Assembly: GCA_038231615.1 (NCBI GenBank)
Contig: JBBRLA010000064.1
Span: forward strand, 1-20,540
Length of the DNA: 20,540 bases
Reading direction: 5' to 3'
Source of the DNA: JBBRLA01 sp038231615
Lineage (GTDB): Bacteria > Myxococcota_A > Polyangia > Palsa-1104 > JAEUJZ01
The translations under genes were made by a program, and so were the position numbers. A model generated the notes under the pieces. It was not told the origin of the DNA. It did not search any database and saw nothing but the letters and a program-made list of their open reading frames with translations. Below are positions 7,522 through 15,567 of the stretch, piece after piece. Position 1 is the first letter of the stretch. Each line of letters starts with the position of its first letter.

Positions 7522-8922
7522 CTAGTACATATGGGTCAGGTAATAGAACGCGATTACCACGAAGACCGCCAGGGTCTTTATCAAGGTCATGGCGAAGATG
7601 TCGCGATAGGACTGCCGGTGGGTCAGCCCGGTCACCGCCAAAAGGGTGATCACCGCGCCGTTGTGCGGCAGAGTGTCCATTCCGCCCGACGCCATGGCGG
7701 CGACTCGGTGCAGCACCTCGGGGGGAATGCCCAGCCGGGTGGCCTGCTCCAGGTAACTTTGCCCCATGGTCGCCAACGCGATGCTCATGCCGCCCGAGGC
7801 GGATCCGGTGATGCCGGCCAGGGTGGTGGTGGTGACGGCCTCGTTGACCAGGGGGTTGCTGATGGCGTGGGACATGGCGGCGCTCAGCGACTTGAAGCCG
7901 GGCAGGTTGGCGATGACCCCGCCAAAGCCGTACTCGGAGGCGGTGTTCATCGAGGCCAGAAGGGCCCCGCCGATGGCGGCATTTATGCCCCCGGGGAATG
8001 CGGCACGCACCCTGGGAAAGGCCGAGACCACCACGGTGAGGATACCGATGAGCAGCGCCCCCTCCACGGCCCACAGGGCCACCAGCTTGGAGGTGTCCAG
8101 CACCGGCACGGCGGTCACGCCAACGGCGGCGAAGTTGAAGTCGTGAGCGTAGTGTCTGGGCAGGGCATGGGTGAAGAGCAGATTGAGGAAGAAGACCAGC
8201 AAAAGGGGCAAAAGCGCCACCGCCAGCATCGCCGGGGCGCCGTGATCCAGCGCCGCGGGTCCCGCTTCTTTTGGGAGGTCCTCGCCGTAGCCTTCCCCCG
8301 CGCGGGCCGCCTGCGCCCGACGCCCGCCCAGGTAGATCAAGCCCAAAATCAGCACGAAGAGGGCGCCGACGAAGCCCAGCCGGGGCGCCGCGTAGATGGT
8401 GGTGTGGAAGAAGGTGGTGGGGATGATGTTCTGGATCTGCGGAGTGCCCGGCAGGGCGTCCATGGTAAAGGTGAAGGAGCCCAGGGCAATGGTCCCGGGG
8501 ATCAGGCGCTTGGGGATGTCGCTTGCCCGAAACAGCTCCGCGGCGAAGGGGTAGACCGCGAAGACCACCACGAAAAGCGAGACGCCGCCGTAGGTCAGGA
8601 TGGCGCACACCGCCACCACCGCCAGGATGGCGTTGTTTTTCCCCAGAAGGCCGGTGACGCTGCGGGTGATGATCTTGGCGAAACCCGAGACCTCGATGAG
8701 CTTGCCAAAGATGGCCCCCAGGAGGAACACCGCGAAGTAGAGTTTGACGAAGCCCACCAGCTTGTCCATGTAGATGCCCGAGAAGAAGGGCAGAACCAGG
8801 TGCGGGTTGGTGAAGAGCACCGCCAGGAGGGCGGCCACGGGGGCGAAGAGGATGACGCTGAAGCCGCGATAGGCGACAAACATCAGAAAACAGAGCGCGG
8901 CGATCGTCGTGATGATGTCCAA
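7522..8922 (-). CDS. GntP-family permease (organic acid / hydroxybutyrate type)
   Basis: This is an inner-membrane permease of about 466 residues with roughly 12 hydrophobic helices. GntP signatures are clear: FMFVAYRGFSVILFAP-like start (seen as LMFVAYRGFS), AIFGKLIEVSGFA, ILTYGGVSLFVVVFAVYPFA, FTMDALPGTPQIQNIIPTTF and GITGSASGGMSIAL, and MASGGMDTLPHNGAVITLL. GntP members carry gluconate and related sugar acids or beta-hydroxybutyrate; the DALPG/IQNIIPT region resembles the hydroxybutyrate-type branch, but this cannot be settled here. The frame is open to 8997, but TTG 8922 is favoured: GAAGGAG lies 7 nt upstream and the protein then begins LDIITTIAAL, as GntP proteins do. It is the first gene of the permease-porin operon and is divergent from the STAND regulator. 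Confidence 0.88.
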   Translation of the reverse strand: MDIITTIAALCFLMFVAYRGFSVILFAPVAALLAVLFTNPHLVLPFFSGIYMDKLVGFVKLYFAVFLLGAIFGKLIEVSGFAKIITRSVTGLLGKNNAILAVVAVCAILTYGGVSLFVVVFAVYPFAAELFRASDIPKRLIPGTIALGSFTFTMDALPGTPQIQNIIPTTFFHTTIYAAPRLGFVGALFVLILGLIYLGGRRAQAARAGEGYGEDLPKEAGPAALDHGAPAMLAVALLPLLLVFFLNLLFTHALPRHYAHDFNFAAVGVTAVPVLDTSKLVALWAVEGALLIGILTVVVSAFPRVRAAFPGGINAAIGGALLASMNTASEYGFGGVIANLPGFKSLSAAMSHAISNPLVNEAVTTTTLAGITGSASGGMSIALATMGQSYLEQATRLGIPPEVLHRVAAMASGGMDTLPHNGAVITLLAVTGLTHRQSYRDIFAMTLIKTLAVFVVIAFYYLTHMY

Positions 8923-8953
8923 GCGATTGCTCCTTCGGTCGGCGCGGTACGGG

Positions 8954-9007
8954 CTGACTTGCATCGGGAGCTTCAAAGGGATAGATCTGACCTGCAACTG
9001 ACATGGT
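8954..9007. promoter_or_regulatory. Candidate operator: CTGAC direct repeats in the divergent promoter region
   Basis: Within the 174 bp between the divergent permease and regulator starts are CTGACTTGCA (8954-8963), CTGACCTGCA (8987-8996) and a weaker CTGACATGGT (8998-9007). Starts are 33 and 11 bp apart, so all face the same side of the helix. OmpR-type winged-helix activators, including SARPs, bind direct repeats with about 11-bp phasing, and the adjacent gene encodes such a domain. Binding is inferred. Confidence 0.4.
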
Positions 9008-9096
9008 CTTACATACCCGAAGACGCATGGGCAGCGGGTCCCGCATCTGCTCTCGGCGGGCCGCCTTCCCGGTGGCGGTCACCGGGGGATGTTGTC

Positions 9097-12000
9097 ATGG
9101 GTGAAGAGGCGCAGCGCCTGGCGGCCCAGGTCAACGACCCGTTCTTGCCGTCGGGACCTTTGCCTGTGTCTGCCGCCGGCCTTGTCGATCCGGTGGATCC
9201 TGCCAGGGCTGCCGGCAAACCGGCGATCCCGCGGCCGAAAGTGGCACTATCCGTCTCGGGCAAGGTGCATGCGATGGCTTCGCCCCTTTTGACGACCCGC
9301 CCGATGCCTCTTTTGGCGCCGCCTTTCCCGCGGGCGGTCAACCTCTTTGTCGGCAGGCAGGAAGAGCTTTCGCGGGTACGCGAGCTGCTGAAAGACGAGG
9401 TGCTCTTCCTGGTCTACGGCATTGGGGGGATCGGCAAGAGCGAGTTCGTCTACAAGGTCATCGAAGAGGCGCGGGCGTCACCGCCCTTCCGTTCGGCCCC
9501 GCCGTTGCTCGTGCAGGCGCGGGGCAACCTTAGCGCGGAGCATCTGGTGTCGGTGCTGCGCCAGCGCCTGGGGCATGGACGAACGCCGCTCGACGGGTGC
9601 ACCAGCTTCGAGGACGACCTGGCCGAGGTAGCGCGGGCGCTGGATGCCCGGCCCTACCTGGTGTTCATCGACGACATACACACCCTGGACGCGGACGCGG
9701 CAGCGGGGGTGCTGGGGTATCTGTCGCGCCACGTGCAGCGCAGCAGGATCTTCGCCGCCTCGCGCCTGGAGGTGCTGCTGCCGCAGGACACGCCGCCGCC
9801 GGTGATCACCCGGCTGCGCCCGCTGGACCAGGGTGCCACCGGGGCGATGGTGGCGATGCTCAGCCGCAGCATGGGCCTGCTTGCGGACGCCGGCCAGAAT
9901 GACCAGGACGGGGAGCGATCTCGGCGGATCTTCCAGCGTTCCGGGGGCAGCCCGTTCTACATCCGCCGGGAGGTGGCCAACCTGCGCTTCGTGCCGCAGG
10001 ACGACGGCGACGGGCAGGACCCGCTGGGCCGATCCCTGCGCGACCTGTCCGCGGAGGCGCGGGGGCTGCTGGTGCTGGCGCGGCTGATGCGCGGGCGGCT
10101 GGCCACCGCGGACCTGCTGCCCGCCGTGACGTCGGCGTCAGCGGACCCTTCCGGGACGCACCCCTCGGCGGCGATCTGGGAGTTGTGCCGCCGGTTCCTG
10201 ATCGATATCGAGCGCGGGGTGGTCACGGTCCACGACCTGATCTGGGATGCCCTGTGCAAGCAGGTGCGCCCCGAGGAGCTGGACGCGGCACGTCGAGCCG
10301 CGGCGGCGCTGCATTTGCGGCGCTTCGATACCGATCCGCGGCGCCATGCGGTGGACGCGGTGGAGGCCGTCCAGCACCTTCTGCGATCGGGGGACCTGGA
10401 TGCGGCCTGGGACGCGGTGTCGCGTTCGTATGGCGCCATCGCCAAGGTCGAACTGGATCACCTGCTGCTGGACGTGCTGCCAGCGCTGCGGGGGGCGGAG
10501 GCCGGCGAGCGCCGCGTCGCGGTGGACCTCTTGCGGGCGCGCATCCTTTTGCGCCGCTCCCACGTCGCCGAGGCGGAGGCGCTCTTGCGGGAGCTGGGCC
10601 AGGACCCCAGCGCTTCGCAATCGGTGCGCCATCTGGTCCTTCTGGGCGAGGTGGCGCAGCGTCACGGGAAGCTGACCGAGGCGATGGGCCTCTACGCGCG
10701 GGCGCAGGACCGGGCAGCCTCGCCGCGGCAGCGCTTCCTGGTGGCGCTCTCGCGGGCCAACGTGTCGTCTCTGTCGGGGCGCGGGGAGGAGGCCCGGGAG
10801 GTGCTGCGCGCGGCCCGGGTCGCGTACCCGGCCCCGGCGCCGCTGGATGCCGGGCGCTGGGGCTGGTCGCTGGCGCTGAGCCTTCTGCTGGACGATCGCC
10901 TGGAAGAGGCCGCGACCGCCGCCGCCGCATCCTTGGGGCGCGACCAGGGCGAGGAGGGGGCCCTGGTGCCTCTGGCGATGCTGGAGGCCATTGCCCGGGT
11001 GGAGATCGACGAGGTGCCGCGGGCGCGGGCCCTTCTGGACCAGATCCTTTTCTCGGCGGCGGCGTCGGGGGCGCTGCGCGAGCACGCGGCCTCGCTGTAC
11101 CGCGGCGTGGTGTGCTGCGCCGAGGGGGACCTGCCGACGGCGCGGCTGGCCCTGGAGGGGGCCTTCACCTCGCTGGCCGCCCACGGGGACTATGCCCCAG
11201 CGGCAGTGGCGGGCTACTACCTGGGCACCACGCTCCTGTGCCTGGGGGACGTGGAAGGGGCGCTTTCCGCCGCCGAGCGGGCTGGCACGCTGGCGCGAAA
11301 TGCGGGGCTCCTGTCCATAGCGCCCCACGCCGACGCCCTTTCCGCCCGGGCGCTGCTCCACGCCCTGCGCCTCGACGAGGCCGGCGAGCGCGCCGCGCAA
11401 GCCCTGCGGGTGCCGGCCCCCTTCCGCGTGCCGGCCCGGGTACGGGCGCAGGCCCACCATGTGATCGCCTGGTGCCACGCCCTGCGGGGAGATTTGGTCG
11501 CCGCACGGGAGGCGCTGGCAAACGCCCGGGGAGCGCAACAGGGTCAGTCTCCTGACCCCGCAAGTCCACAGGATGCCCGGGGTCCGCTGGACGAAAAGGG
11601 TCAGTCTCCTGACCCCGCAAGTCCGCAGGATTCGCCGGGTCCGCTGGACGAAAAGGGTCAGTTTCCTGACCTCGCAAGTCCGCGGGATGCTCGAGCTCCG
11701 CTGGGCGAAAAGGGTCAGTCTCCCGACCCCGCAAGGCCGCAGGATGCCCGGGGTCCGCGTGCCCCGAGGGACCCCGCTGCCGCGGCGCTTTTTAGCGAGC
11801 ACGAGCTGGAAACGGCCGAGCTCGGGCCGCTTCTGGGCGAGTCCGGCGCCGTGCTGGTAAAGCAGGCCGAACGCACCAGAAAGCATTATCTGGCCTGCGG
11901 GCGCCGCCACCACCTGGCCCGCGCCGAACTGGCGCTCGCCATTGGGCGACTTCTCTGCGGGGACGACGTTTCCGCCGCCGATGCGGCCCTCGGGCGGGCC

Positions 12001-12759
12001 GTGGATCTGTGTACCGAAAACGGCTATGGGCCGCTGCTCTTGCGCTGCACCCTGGTCGAGGCGGCCATCGCCCGGCGGCGAGGTGACGATCGCGAAGCGC
12101 CGCAGGCGCCGCGGGGTGACGATCGCGAAGCGCCGCAGGCGCCGCGGTCCAACGATCAGCGATCGCGGGCGCTGCTTCTGCGGGGGCTGGCCGGGGCGGA
12201 CCCGGCGGCGCACTCCCTGGAATTGGCTCTGCTGCGCGAGGCGGTCAAGGCGAAGCGGCCGGTGGAAGGGCCCGGCCAGGCCCCGGGAGAGACCGGGGGG
12301 GCGCTGCCGGGGACGAGGGCGGTGCTGCTGAAGCTGGGCCTGCTCGCGGCGCGGCGCCACGAGATCTTCGACCGGGCCGGGCGCCGTGACGCCGACGAGG
12401 GCGAGATCGCCCTGGCGCGCGGCACCTACGAACTGGTGGTGGACCTGGATCGCGCCACTCTCCTGGGCGCCGCCCCCGCTGCCGGCGCCATTACCGGGCG
12501 ACCGCTGATGTGCGCCCTGCTCTTCCGGCTGCTCCAGGCGGACACCCAGGTGGTCGGTGCCGAGACGCTCTTCCACGAAGTGTGGGGCGGTAGAGAGTAT
12601 CACCCCCTGCAACACCGCAACACCATCTACGTGGCCATCACCCGCCTGCGCCGGGCGCTGCGCGAGCTATTGCCCGGCCGCGAGATCATCGAGACCGCCC
12701 CCAGCGGCTGGCGCCTGGCCGACGACGCCAACGTCTGCGCCATTCGCAAGAAGGACTGA
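9097..12759 (+). CDS. STAND-type ATPase transcription regulator with C-terminal OmpR-like winged helix
   Basis: The product is about 1220 residues. After a Pro/Ala-rich N-terminal tail, FVGRQEEL (about 84-91) opens an AAA/STAND ATPase module with Walker A GIGGIGKS (108-115), Walker B LVFIDD (Asp192-Asp193), a sensor-like FAASR and GGSPFYIRREV. A helix-rich region (about 330-1080) looks like TPR/ARM-type repeats. Residues about 1110-1215 form an OmpR/PhoB-type DNA-binding domain: LFRLLQADTQVVGAETLFHEVWGG, RNTIYVAITRLRRALREL and IIETAPSGWRLA. Such proteins integrate a ligand signal through ATP-driven oligomerisation. The frame is open far upstream (to 7300), but that part is antisense to the permease; ATG 9097 has GGGGGA about 8 nt upstream, and ATG 9274 is an alternative. 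A 57-bp array (residues ~815-888) and a 33-bp repeat pair (996-1017) expand the protein. Divergent from the permease operon, which it probably controls. Confidence 0.85.
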   Translation: MGEEAQRLAAQVNDPFLPSGPLPVSAAGLVDPVDPARAAGKPAIPRPKVALSVSGKVHAMASPLLTTRPMPLLAPPFPRAVNLFVGRQEELSRVRELLKDEVLFLVYGIGGIGKSEFVYKVIEEARASPPFRSAPPLLVQARGNLSAEHLVSVLRQRLGHGRTPLDGCTSFEDDLAEVARALDARPYLVFIDDIHTLDADAAAGVLGYLSRHVQRSRIFAASRLEVLLPQDTPPPVITRLRPLDQGATGAMVAMLSRSMGLLADAGQNDQDGERSRRIFQRSGGSPFYIRREVANLRFVPQDDGDGQDPLGRSLRDLSAEARGLLVLARLMRGRLATADLLPAVTSASADPSGTHPSAAIWELCRRFLIDIERGVVTVHDLIWDALCKQVRPEELDAARRAAAALHLRRFDTDPRRHAVDAVEAVQHLLRSGDLDAAWDAVSRSYGAIAKVELDHLLLDVLPALRGAEAGERRVAVDLLRARILLRRSHVAEAEALLRELGQDPSASQSVRHLVLLGEVAQRHGKLTEAMGLYARAQDRAASPRQRFLVALSRANVSSLSGRGEEAREVLRAARVAYPAPAPLDAGRWGWSLALSLLLDDRLEEAATAAAASLGRDQGEEGALVPLAMLEAIARVEIDEVPRARALLDQILFSAAASGALREHAASLYRGVVCCAEGDLPTARLALEGAFTSLAAHGDYAPAAVAGYYLGTTLLCLGDVEGALSAAERAGTLARNAGLLSIAPHADALSARALLHALRLDEAGERAAQALRVPAPFRVPARVRAQAHHVIAWCHALRGDLVAAREALANARGAQQGQSPDPASPQDARGPLDEKGQSPDPASPQDSPGPLDEKGQFPDLASPRDARAPLGEKGQSPDPARPQDARGPRAPRDPAAAALFSEHELETAELGPLLGESGAVLVKQAERTRKHYLACGRRHHLARAELALAIGRLLCGDDVSAADAALGRAVDLCTENGYGPLLLRCTLVEAAIARRRGDDREAPQAPRGDDREAPQAPRSNDQRSRALLLRGLAGADPAAHSLELALLREAVKAKRPVEGPGQAPGETGGALPGTRAVLLKLGLLAARRHEIFDRAGRRDADEGEIALARGTYELVVDLDRATLLGAAPAAGAITGRPLMCALLFRLLQADTQVVGAETLFHEVWGGREYHPLQHRNTIYVAITRLRRALRELLPGREIIETAPSGWRLADDANVCAIRKKD
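11541..11760 (+). repeat. 57-bp in-frame tandem repeat array (about 3.9 copies)
   Basis: Units start at 11541, 11598, 11655 and 11712, exactly 57 bp apart, and each encodes a variant of GQSPDPASPQDARGPLDEK. Each begins with the hairpin GGGTCAGTCTCCTGACCC or a close variant (stem GGGTCAG). The array is Pro/Gln/Asp-rich and probably disordered, lying between helical repeats of the regulator. Units differ by point changes, so the array is not freshly expanded. Confidence 0.9.
12082..12147 (+). repeat. Tandem 33-bp palindromic repeat inside the regulator gene
   Basis: Two identical 33-bp units (12082-12114 and 12115-12147) each encode GDDREAPQAPR. They contain AAGCGCCGCAGGCGCCGCGG, the same palindromic core found, as the complement, in the gene at 2072-3247. 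The perfect identity of the two units suggests recent duplication. Confidence 0.85.
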
Positions 12760-12810
12760 AGCCCCGAAGCAGAGTCACCTTGATGAAGAGTCAGTTGACG
12801 AAGAGTCAGC

Positions 12811-13049
12811 AAGAAGCACATGGCCGGAGCAGATTTTGGCGCTCCCCACGGCTTCGCATTCGCTCAGCCGCGTGGGCCCATTCCACAGCGACTGAGGGAG
12901 CGTACTACTGTACGTGACCGAAGGAGCGTGGGGGCACTCCCCACCGACTCGCATTCGCGAGTCGGCGTGGGCCCACCCATGGCCTCGCGAATGCGAGGAC
13001 ATGGGGGAGAGGTACGCCAAAAGATGCCCGGCCATGTGCTTCTGTTTAA
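12811..13049. mobile_element. MITE-like element A, copy 2 (239 bp, inverted relative to copy 1)
   Basis: The ends 12811-12841 and 13015-13045 are inverted repeats matching those of copy 1 (AAGAAGCACATGG...TTTTGGCG). Read on the minus strand, the order is the same as in copy 1, but two extra hairpin cassettes are present at 12842-12879 and 12937-12974, which explains the extra length. A third cassette, 12976-13012, is shared with copy 1. Its TTAA edge at 13046-13049 supplies the stop codon of the cysteine-rich lipoprotein gene, just as in the Kelch gene at copy 1. Left of it, 12771-12808 holds three AGAGTCA repeats 15-16 bp apart, matching sequence outside copy 1. No gene is seen between 12760 and 13045. 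Confidence 0.8.
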
Positions 13050-14197
13050 GGCCAGCAGGTGATGTCGGAGCGGGATGCTGAGCAGTAATGATCCGGGCCG
13101 ACGGCGATGCAGATCAAAGAAGTGCTGGGGTCGAGGTTCGAGTTGTCGCCGCAGTCATCGCTCTTGCTGCACGCTTGCTGGCACAGCCCCTCACCCCGCT
13201 GGGTCTGCACGCAGCCCCGCCCGCTGACCTTCTGGCAATCCTCGGGGTGGTGCGCCCGGCACGGGTCGCATACGGCGCCCTCGGCGTGGCAGCGCCCGTA
13301 GCGAGGGGCGCACACCGAGACCGTCTGGTCGGGTTTCGACAGGTCCCTCGGGGCATCGACGCAGTCCAGGTAGCCGCGGCTCGCCGTCTGGGCGGTGCAG
13401 GGCATCTTGTCGTCGCCGTTGCACATCCTGGTGCAGTAACCCTTGCCGAAGCTGTCGGGGATGCACAACGAGTTCGCCGCGTTGCACTCGCTGTCGTCGC
13501 GGCAGGCGGCGCACTGGCCGCGCAGGAAGCAGCGGTGGGTCTTGCCGTTCGGGACATTGGTGTCGCTGGTGGTGCCGCAGAACATGTTCGGCACGCAGTC
13601 GCTGTCGGTCTTGCAGGTCCGGGTGCAGTAGGCTTCGGGGTCGTCGGTAACTTCGCCGTGGCAGAAGAAGCCGCCCGCGACGTTACAGGCGGTGTCGCCG
13701 CTGACAGCGCAGTCCTTGCCGAAGTCCCCCTTCTGCACCGCCGGTACCGCCTGGCAGGTCTTCGCCGGGATCATGGCCGCCCCACCATCGGCACCCGCAG
13801 GGGCAGTGAGGCAGGCCGTGCCCAGCGGACAGTCGGTGTTGTCCAGGCAGCTCAGGCAGACCTTCTGCTTTTGCGCCCCGCTCCACACGCACTCGAAGCC
13901 CAGGGGACAGCCGGTGCGGTCCTGGCAGGGCCGGGTGCAGATGCGGGTCTGGTCGGTGGCCGCGGCCCCGTCATTCTCCGGCGTGGCGGCGCAAAGCTGC
14001 TTCTTGGCGGTGTTGTAGCAGTCGCTGTCTTGCTTGCACACCGCACCCACCGCGGTCTGCGTCCGGGCCGGGGTGCCATCGCAGGAGGCCGCAAGCATTG
14101 CAAGCAGCGTTGCGAAAAGAACAAGCGCAGCGCCGTTTATCCCGGATCTGAAAGGAGAGAGCCTACGTTCCGGCTGCGTTTCCATTATACTAGCCAT
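13046..14197 (-). CDS. Cysteine-rich lipoprotein
   Basis: The product is about 383 residues with an N-terminal signal peptide (hydrophobic GAALVLFATLLAMLAAS) ending at a likely lipidated Cys near residue 39 (LAAS-C-DG). The mature part has about 41 cysteines including the lipid Cys, spaced in patterns such as C-x5-C and DSDC/DNTDC/DDSEC, e.g. CKQDSDC, TRPCQDRTGCPLGFEC, TRTCKTDSDCVPNMFC and CRDDSEC. These repeat every 40-60 residues and resemble the disulfide-rich, EGF/Dickkopf-like surface lipoproteins common in myxobacteria. About 20 disulfides are possible, so folding needs an oxidative envelope; two thioredoxin-fold lipoproteins are encoded divergently next door. The frame is open to 14272; ATG at 14206, 14197 or 14185 all fit and none has a strong ribosome site. 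Its stop lies in the edge of element A copy 2, so the original end may be lost. Ligand unknown. Confidence 0.8.
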   Translation of the reverse strand: MASIMETQPERRLSPFRSGINGAALVLFATLLAMLAASCDGTPARTQTAVGAVCKQDSDCYNTAKKQLCAATPENDGAAATDQTRICTRPCQDRTGCPLGFECVWSGAQKQKVCLSCLDNTDCPLGTACLTAPAGADGGAAMIPAKTCQAVPAVQKGDFGKDCAVSGDTACNVAGGFFCHGEVTDDPEAYCTRTCKTDSDCVPNMFCGTTSDTNVPNGKTHRCFLRGQCAACRDDSECNAANSLCIPDSFGKGYCTRMCNGDDKMPCTAQTASRGYLDCVDAPRDLSKPDQTVSVCAPRYGRCHAEGAVCDPCRAHHPEDCQKVSGRGCVQTQRGEGLCQQACSKSDDCGDNSNLDPSTSLICIAVGPDHYCSASRSDITCWP

Positions 14198-14217
14198 TAG
14201 CTGCATACCCCAGGACT

Positions 14218-14242
14218 TGTCAAATAACGATGTCCCTTGACA
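14218..14242. promoter_or_regulatory. Back-to-back TTGACA boxes between divergent genes
   Basis: TTGACA occurs on the minus strand at 14223-14218 and on the plus strand at 14237-14242, 13 bp apart, forming a dyad. Both match the sigma-70 -35 consensus and point at the divergent lipoprotein genes. The -10 partners are weak: CTAATG 17 bp on for the minus strand, nothing clear for the plus strand. The dyad could instead be an operator. Confidence 0.35.
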
Positions 14243-14286
14243 GGATCTTCTGGATTGTCGGATCGTTCCCATAAGGAGTCGCCCCC

Positions 14287-15018
14287 ATGAGGATTCTAAG
14301 CGCAGTGGCCGGTATCGCGTTGCTCGGGTCGATTGGCATGGCCGGAGGTTGTGGCACTGCCGACTCGGGCCCGCCGATGGAGACGAAAAACCCCCCGGGC
14401 ATGACCGGCGGCCCGGGGACGGGCAACACCGACTATCCGATGGCGAAGCCGGGCTTCGCCCTTGGGGATCAGGTGGCCAACCTCTCGTTCCTGGCCAAGC
14501 TTCACGGCAGCCAGGACGCGGGAAAGGACCCGGTCAAGGTCACCCTGGCGGACTTCTATGCGCTGGGCAAGCAGGGCGCCAAGCTGCTCTTTCTGTCGGG
14601 CGCGGCGGAGTGGTGCGGTCCCTGCAACCAAGAGGCCGAGGGTCTGGAAAAGGCGCTGTCCGACCCGGGTTTTCTCGACTACCAGAAAATGTACCGCAAG
14701 GAGGGGGACACCGCGGACCCGATCCAGATTGTGCAGGTGGTGTTCCAGAACCTGGACGGCAGCCAGTCCGATCGCGACACCATCGACCGCTGGATCAAGG
14801 CCCACAACATCGGCTTCCAGATCGGCATCGACCCCAAGAGCGAGGTGTCGCAGTACATCCCGGCCAATACCATCCCGCAGTCGCTCTACATCAAACTGAG
14901 CGACATGACGCTCCTATCCCGGGAGAACGGCTACGGCACCGCCAACGGCAACCCAGACGACTCGCGCAACGCCCTGATCGCCAACCTGGAGCGTTCGCTG
15001 ACAACGGCGGCCAAGTAG
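14287..15018 (+). CDS. Thioredoxin-fold lipoprotein (WCGPC)
   Basis: This 243-residue lipoprotein has a signal peptide ending GMAGG-C, with the lipidated Cys at residue 22. A Gly/Pro-rich linker (about 23-55) leads into a thioredoxin-like domain with the active site EWCGPCNQEAE (Cys110 and Cys113) and a TIPQSLYI segment carrying the cis-proline found opposite the active site in thioredoxins. Between them is an insert with VQVVFQNLDGSQSD. It would act as a membrane-anchored thiol-disulfide oxidoreductase outside the cytoplasm; direction (reductase or oxidase) cannot be read from the sequence. AAGGAG lies 8 nt before the ATG. It starts a three-gene operon, with 3 nt between its stop and the next ATG, and is divergent from the cysteine-rich lipoprotein. 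Confidence 0.87.
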   Translation: MRILSAVAGIALLGSIGMAGGCGTADSGPPMETKNPPGMTGGPGTGNTDYPMAKPGFALGDQVANLSFLAKLHGSQDAGKDPVKVTLADFYALGKQGAKLLFLSGAAEWCGPCNQEAEGLEKALSDPGFLDYQKMYRKEGDTADPIQIVQVVFQNLDGSQSDRDTIDRWIKAHNIGFQIGIDPKSEVSQYIPANTIPQSLYIKLSDMTLLSRENGYGTANGNPDDSRNALIANLERSLTTAAK

Positions 15019-15021
15019 CGG

Positions 15022-15567
15022 ATGCCGGCGCTGCCGCGCTCCGCGCTTTCGGGCTGGATCTGGCCCCTGCTGCCCCTCCTGCCCCTCCTTTGTGGCGTCG
15101 CGCTTTCCGGCTGCGCCTCAGGCATCCAGGCTTCCGGCAGGGCCACCGACTTCACCCTCAGGGACACTGAGGGGCGCGACGTGCACCTTTCGGACTACCT
15201 GGGCAAGTCGGTCATCCTCATGGACTTTTGGGCCACCTGGTGTGTCCCCTGCGAGGCGGAGTTGCCCCACCTTCAGTCGATGTACGAGAAGTACAAGGGC
15301 CGGAGCTTCGTGGTGCTGGGCATCGCCATGGACGATTCCCAGACGGTGGCCCAGGTATCCCCCTTCGCCCGGCGCTACAACCTGAGCTTCCCCGTGCTCC
15401 TGGACCAGGAGACCAAGGTCGTGCAGATCTACAACCCGAAGCGCACCGCCCCCTATCAGGTGCTCATCGACCGGAAGGGCAGCCTGGCCAAGGAACGCCA
15501 GGGGTACAACGCGGGAGATGAAAGGCTCATCGAAGCGGACGTCCAGGCATTGCTCGCCAAGCCGTGA
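15022..15567 (+). CDS. TlpA-family thiol-disulfide oxidoreductase lipoprotein (WCVPC)
   Basis: This 181-residue TlpA/ResA-type protein has a hydrophobic signal peptide ending in the lipobox LSGC (Cys31), then the family start ATDFTLRDTEGRDVHLSDYLGKSVILMDFWATWC. The active site is WCVPC (Cys74 and Cys77), followed by EAELPHL, VVLGIAMDD, a VLLDQETKVVQIYNPK segment and APYQVLID with the cis-proline. Length and order match periplasmic reductases of the TlpA/ResA group, which keep partner cysteines reduced, for example during cytochrome c maturation; no cytochrome genes are nearby. It is the second gene of the operon and overlaps the next by 4 nt (GTGA), indicating translational coupling. Confidence 0.92.
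   Translation: MPALPRSALSGWIWPLLPLLPLLCGVALSGCASGIQASGRATDFTLRDTEGRDVHLSDYLGKSVILMDFWATWCVPCEAELPHLQSMYEKYKGRSFVVLGIAMDDSQTVAQVSPFARRYNLSFPVLLDQETKVVQIYNPKRTAPYQVLIDRKGSLAKERQGYNAGDERLIEADVQALLAKP

Noticed and set aside
7445..9082. 545-codon minus-strand frame
   Set aside because: It overlaps the GntP permease on the same strand in another frame; its Arg/Gly/His-rich translation has no membrane segments or family features.
7300..9096. Open frame extending the STAND regulator about 600 codons upstream
   Set aside because: It is antisense to the clearly real GntP permease gene and the start of the porin gene, has low-complexity His/Gly/Arg-rich composition, and is an artefact of GC-rich codon use. 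The recognisable protein begins after 9097.
10138..12615. 825-codon minus-strand frame opposite the regulator
   Set aside because: The opposite frame has clear Walker and winged-helix motifs; this one is compositionally biased and fits the mirror-frame artefact of high third-position GC.
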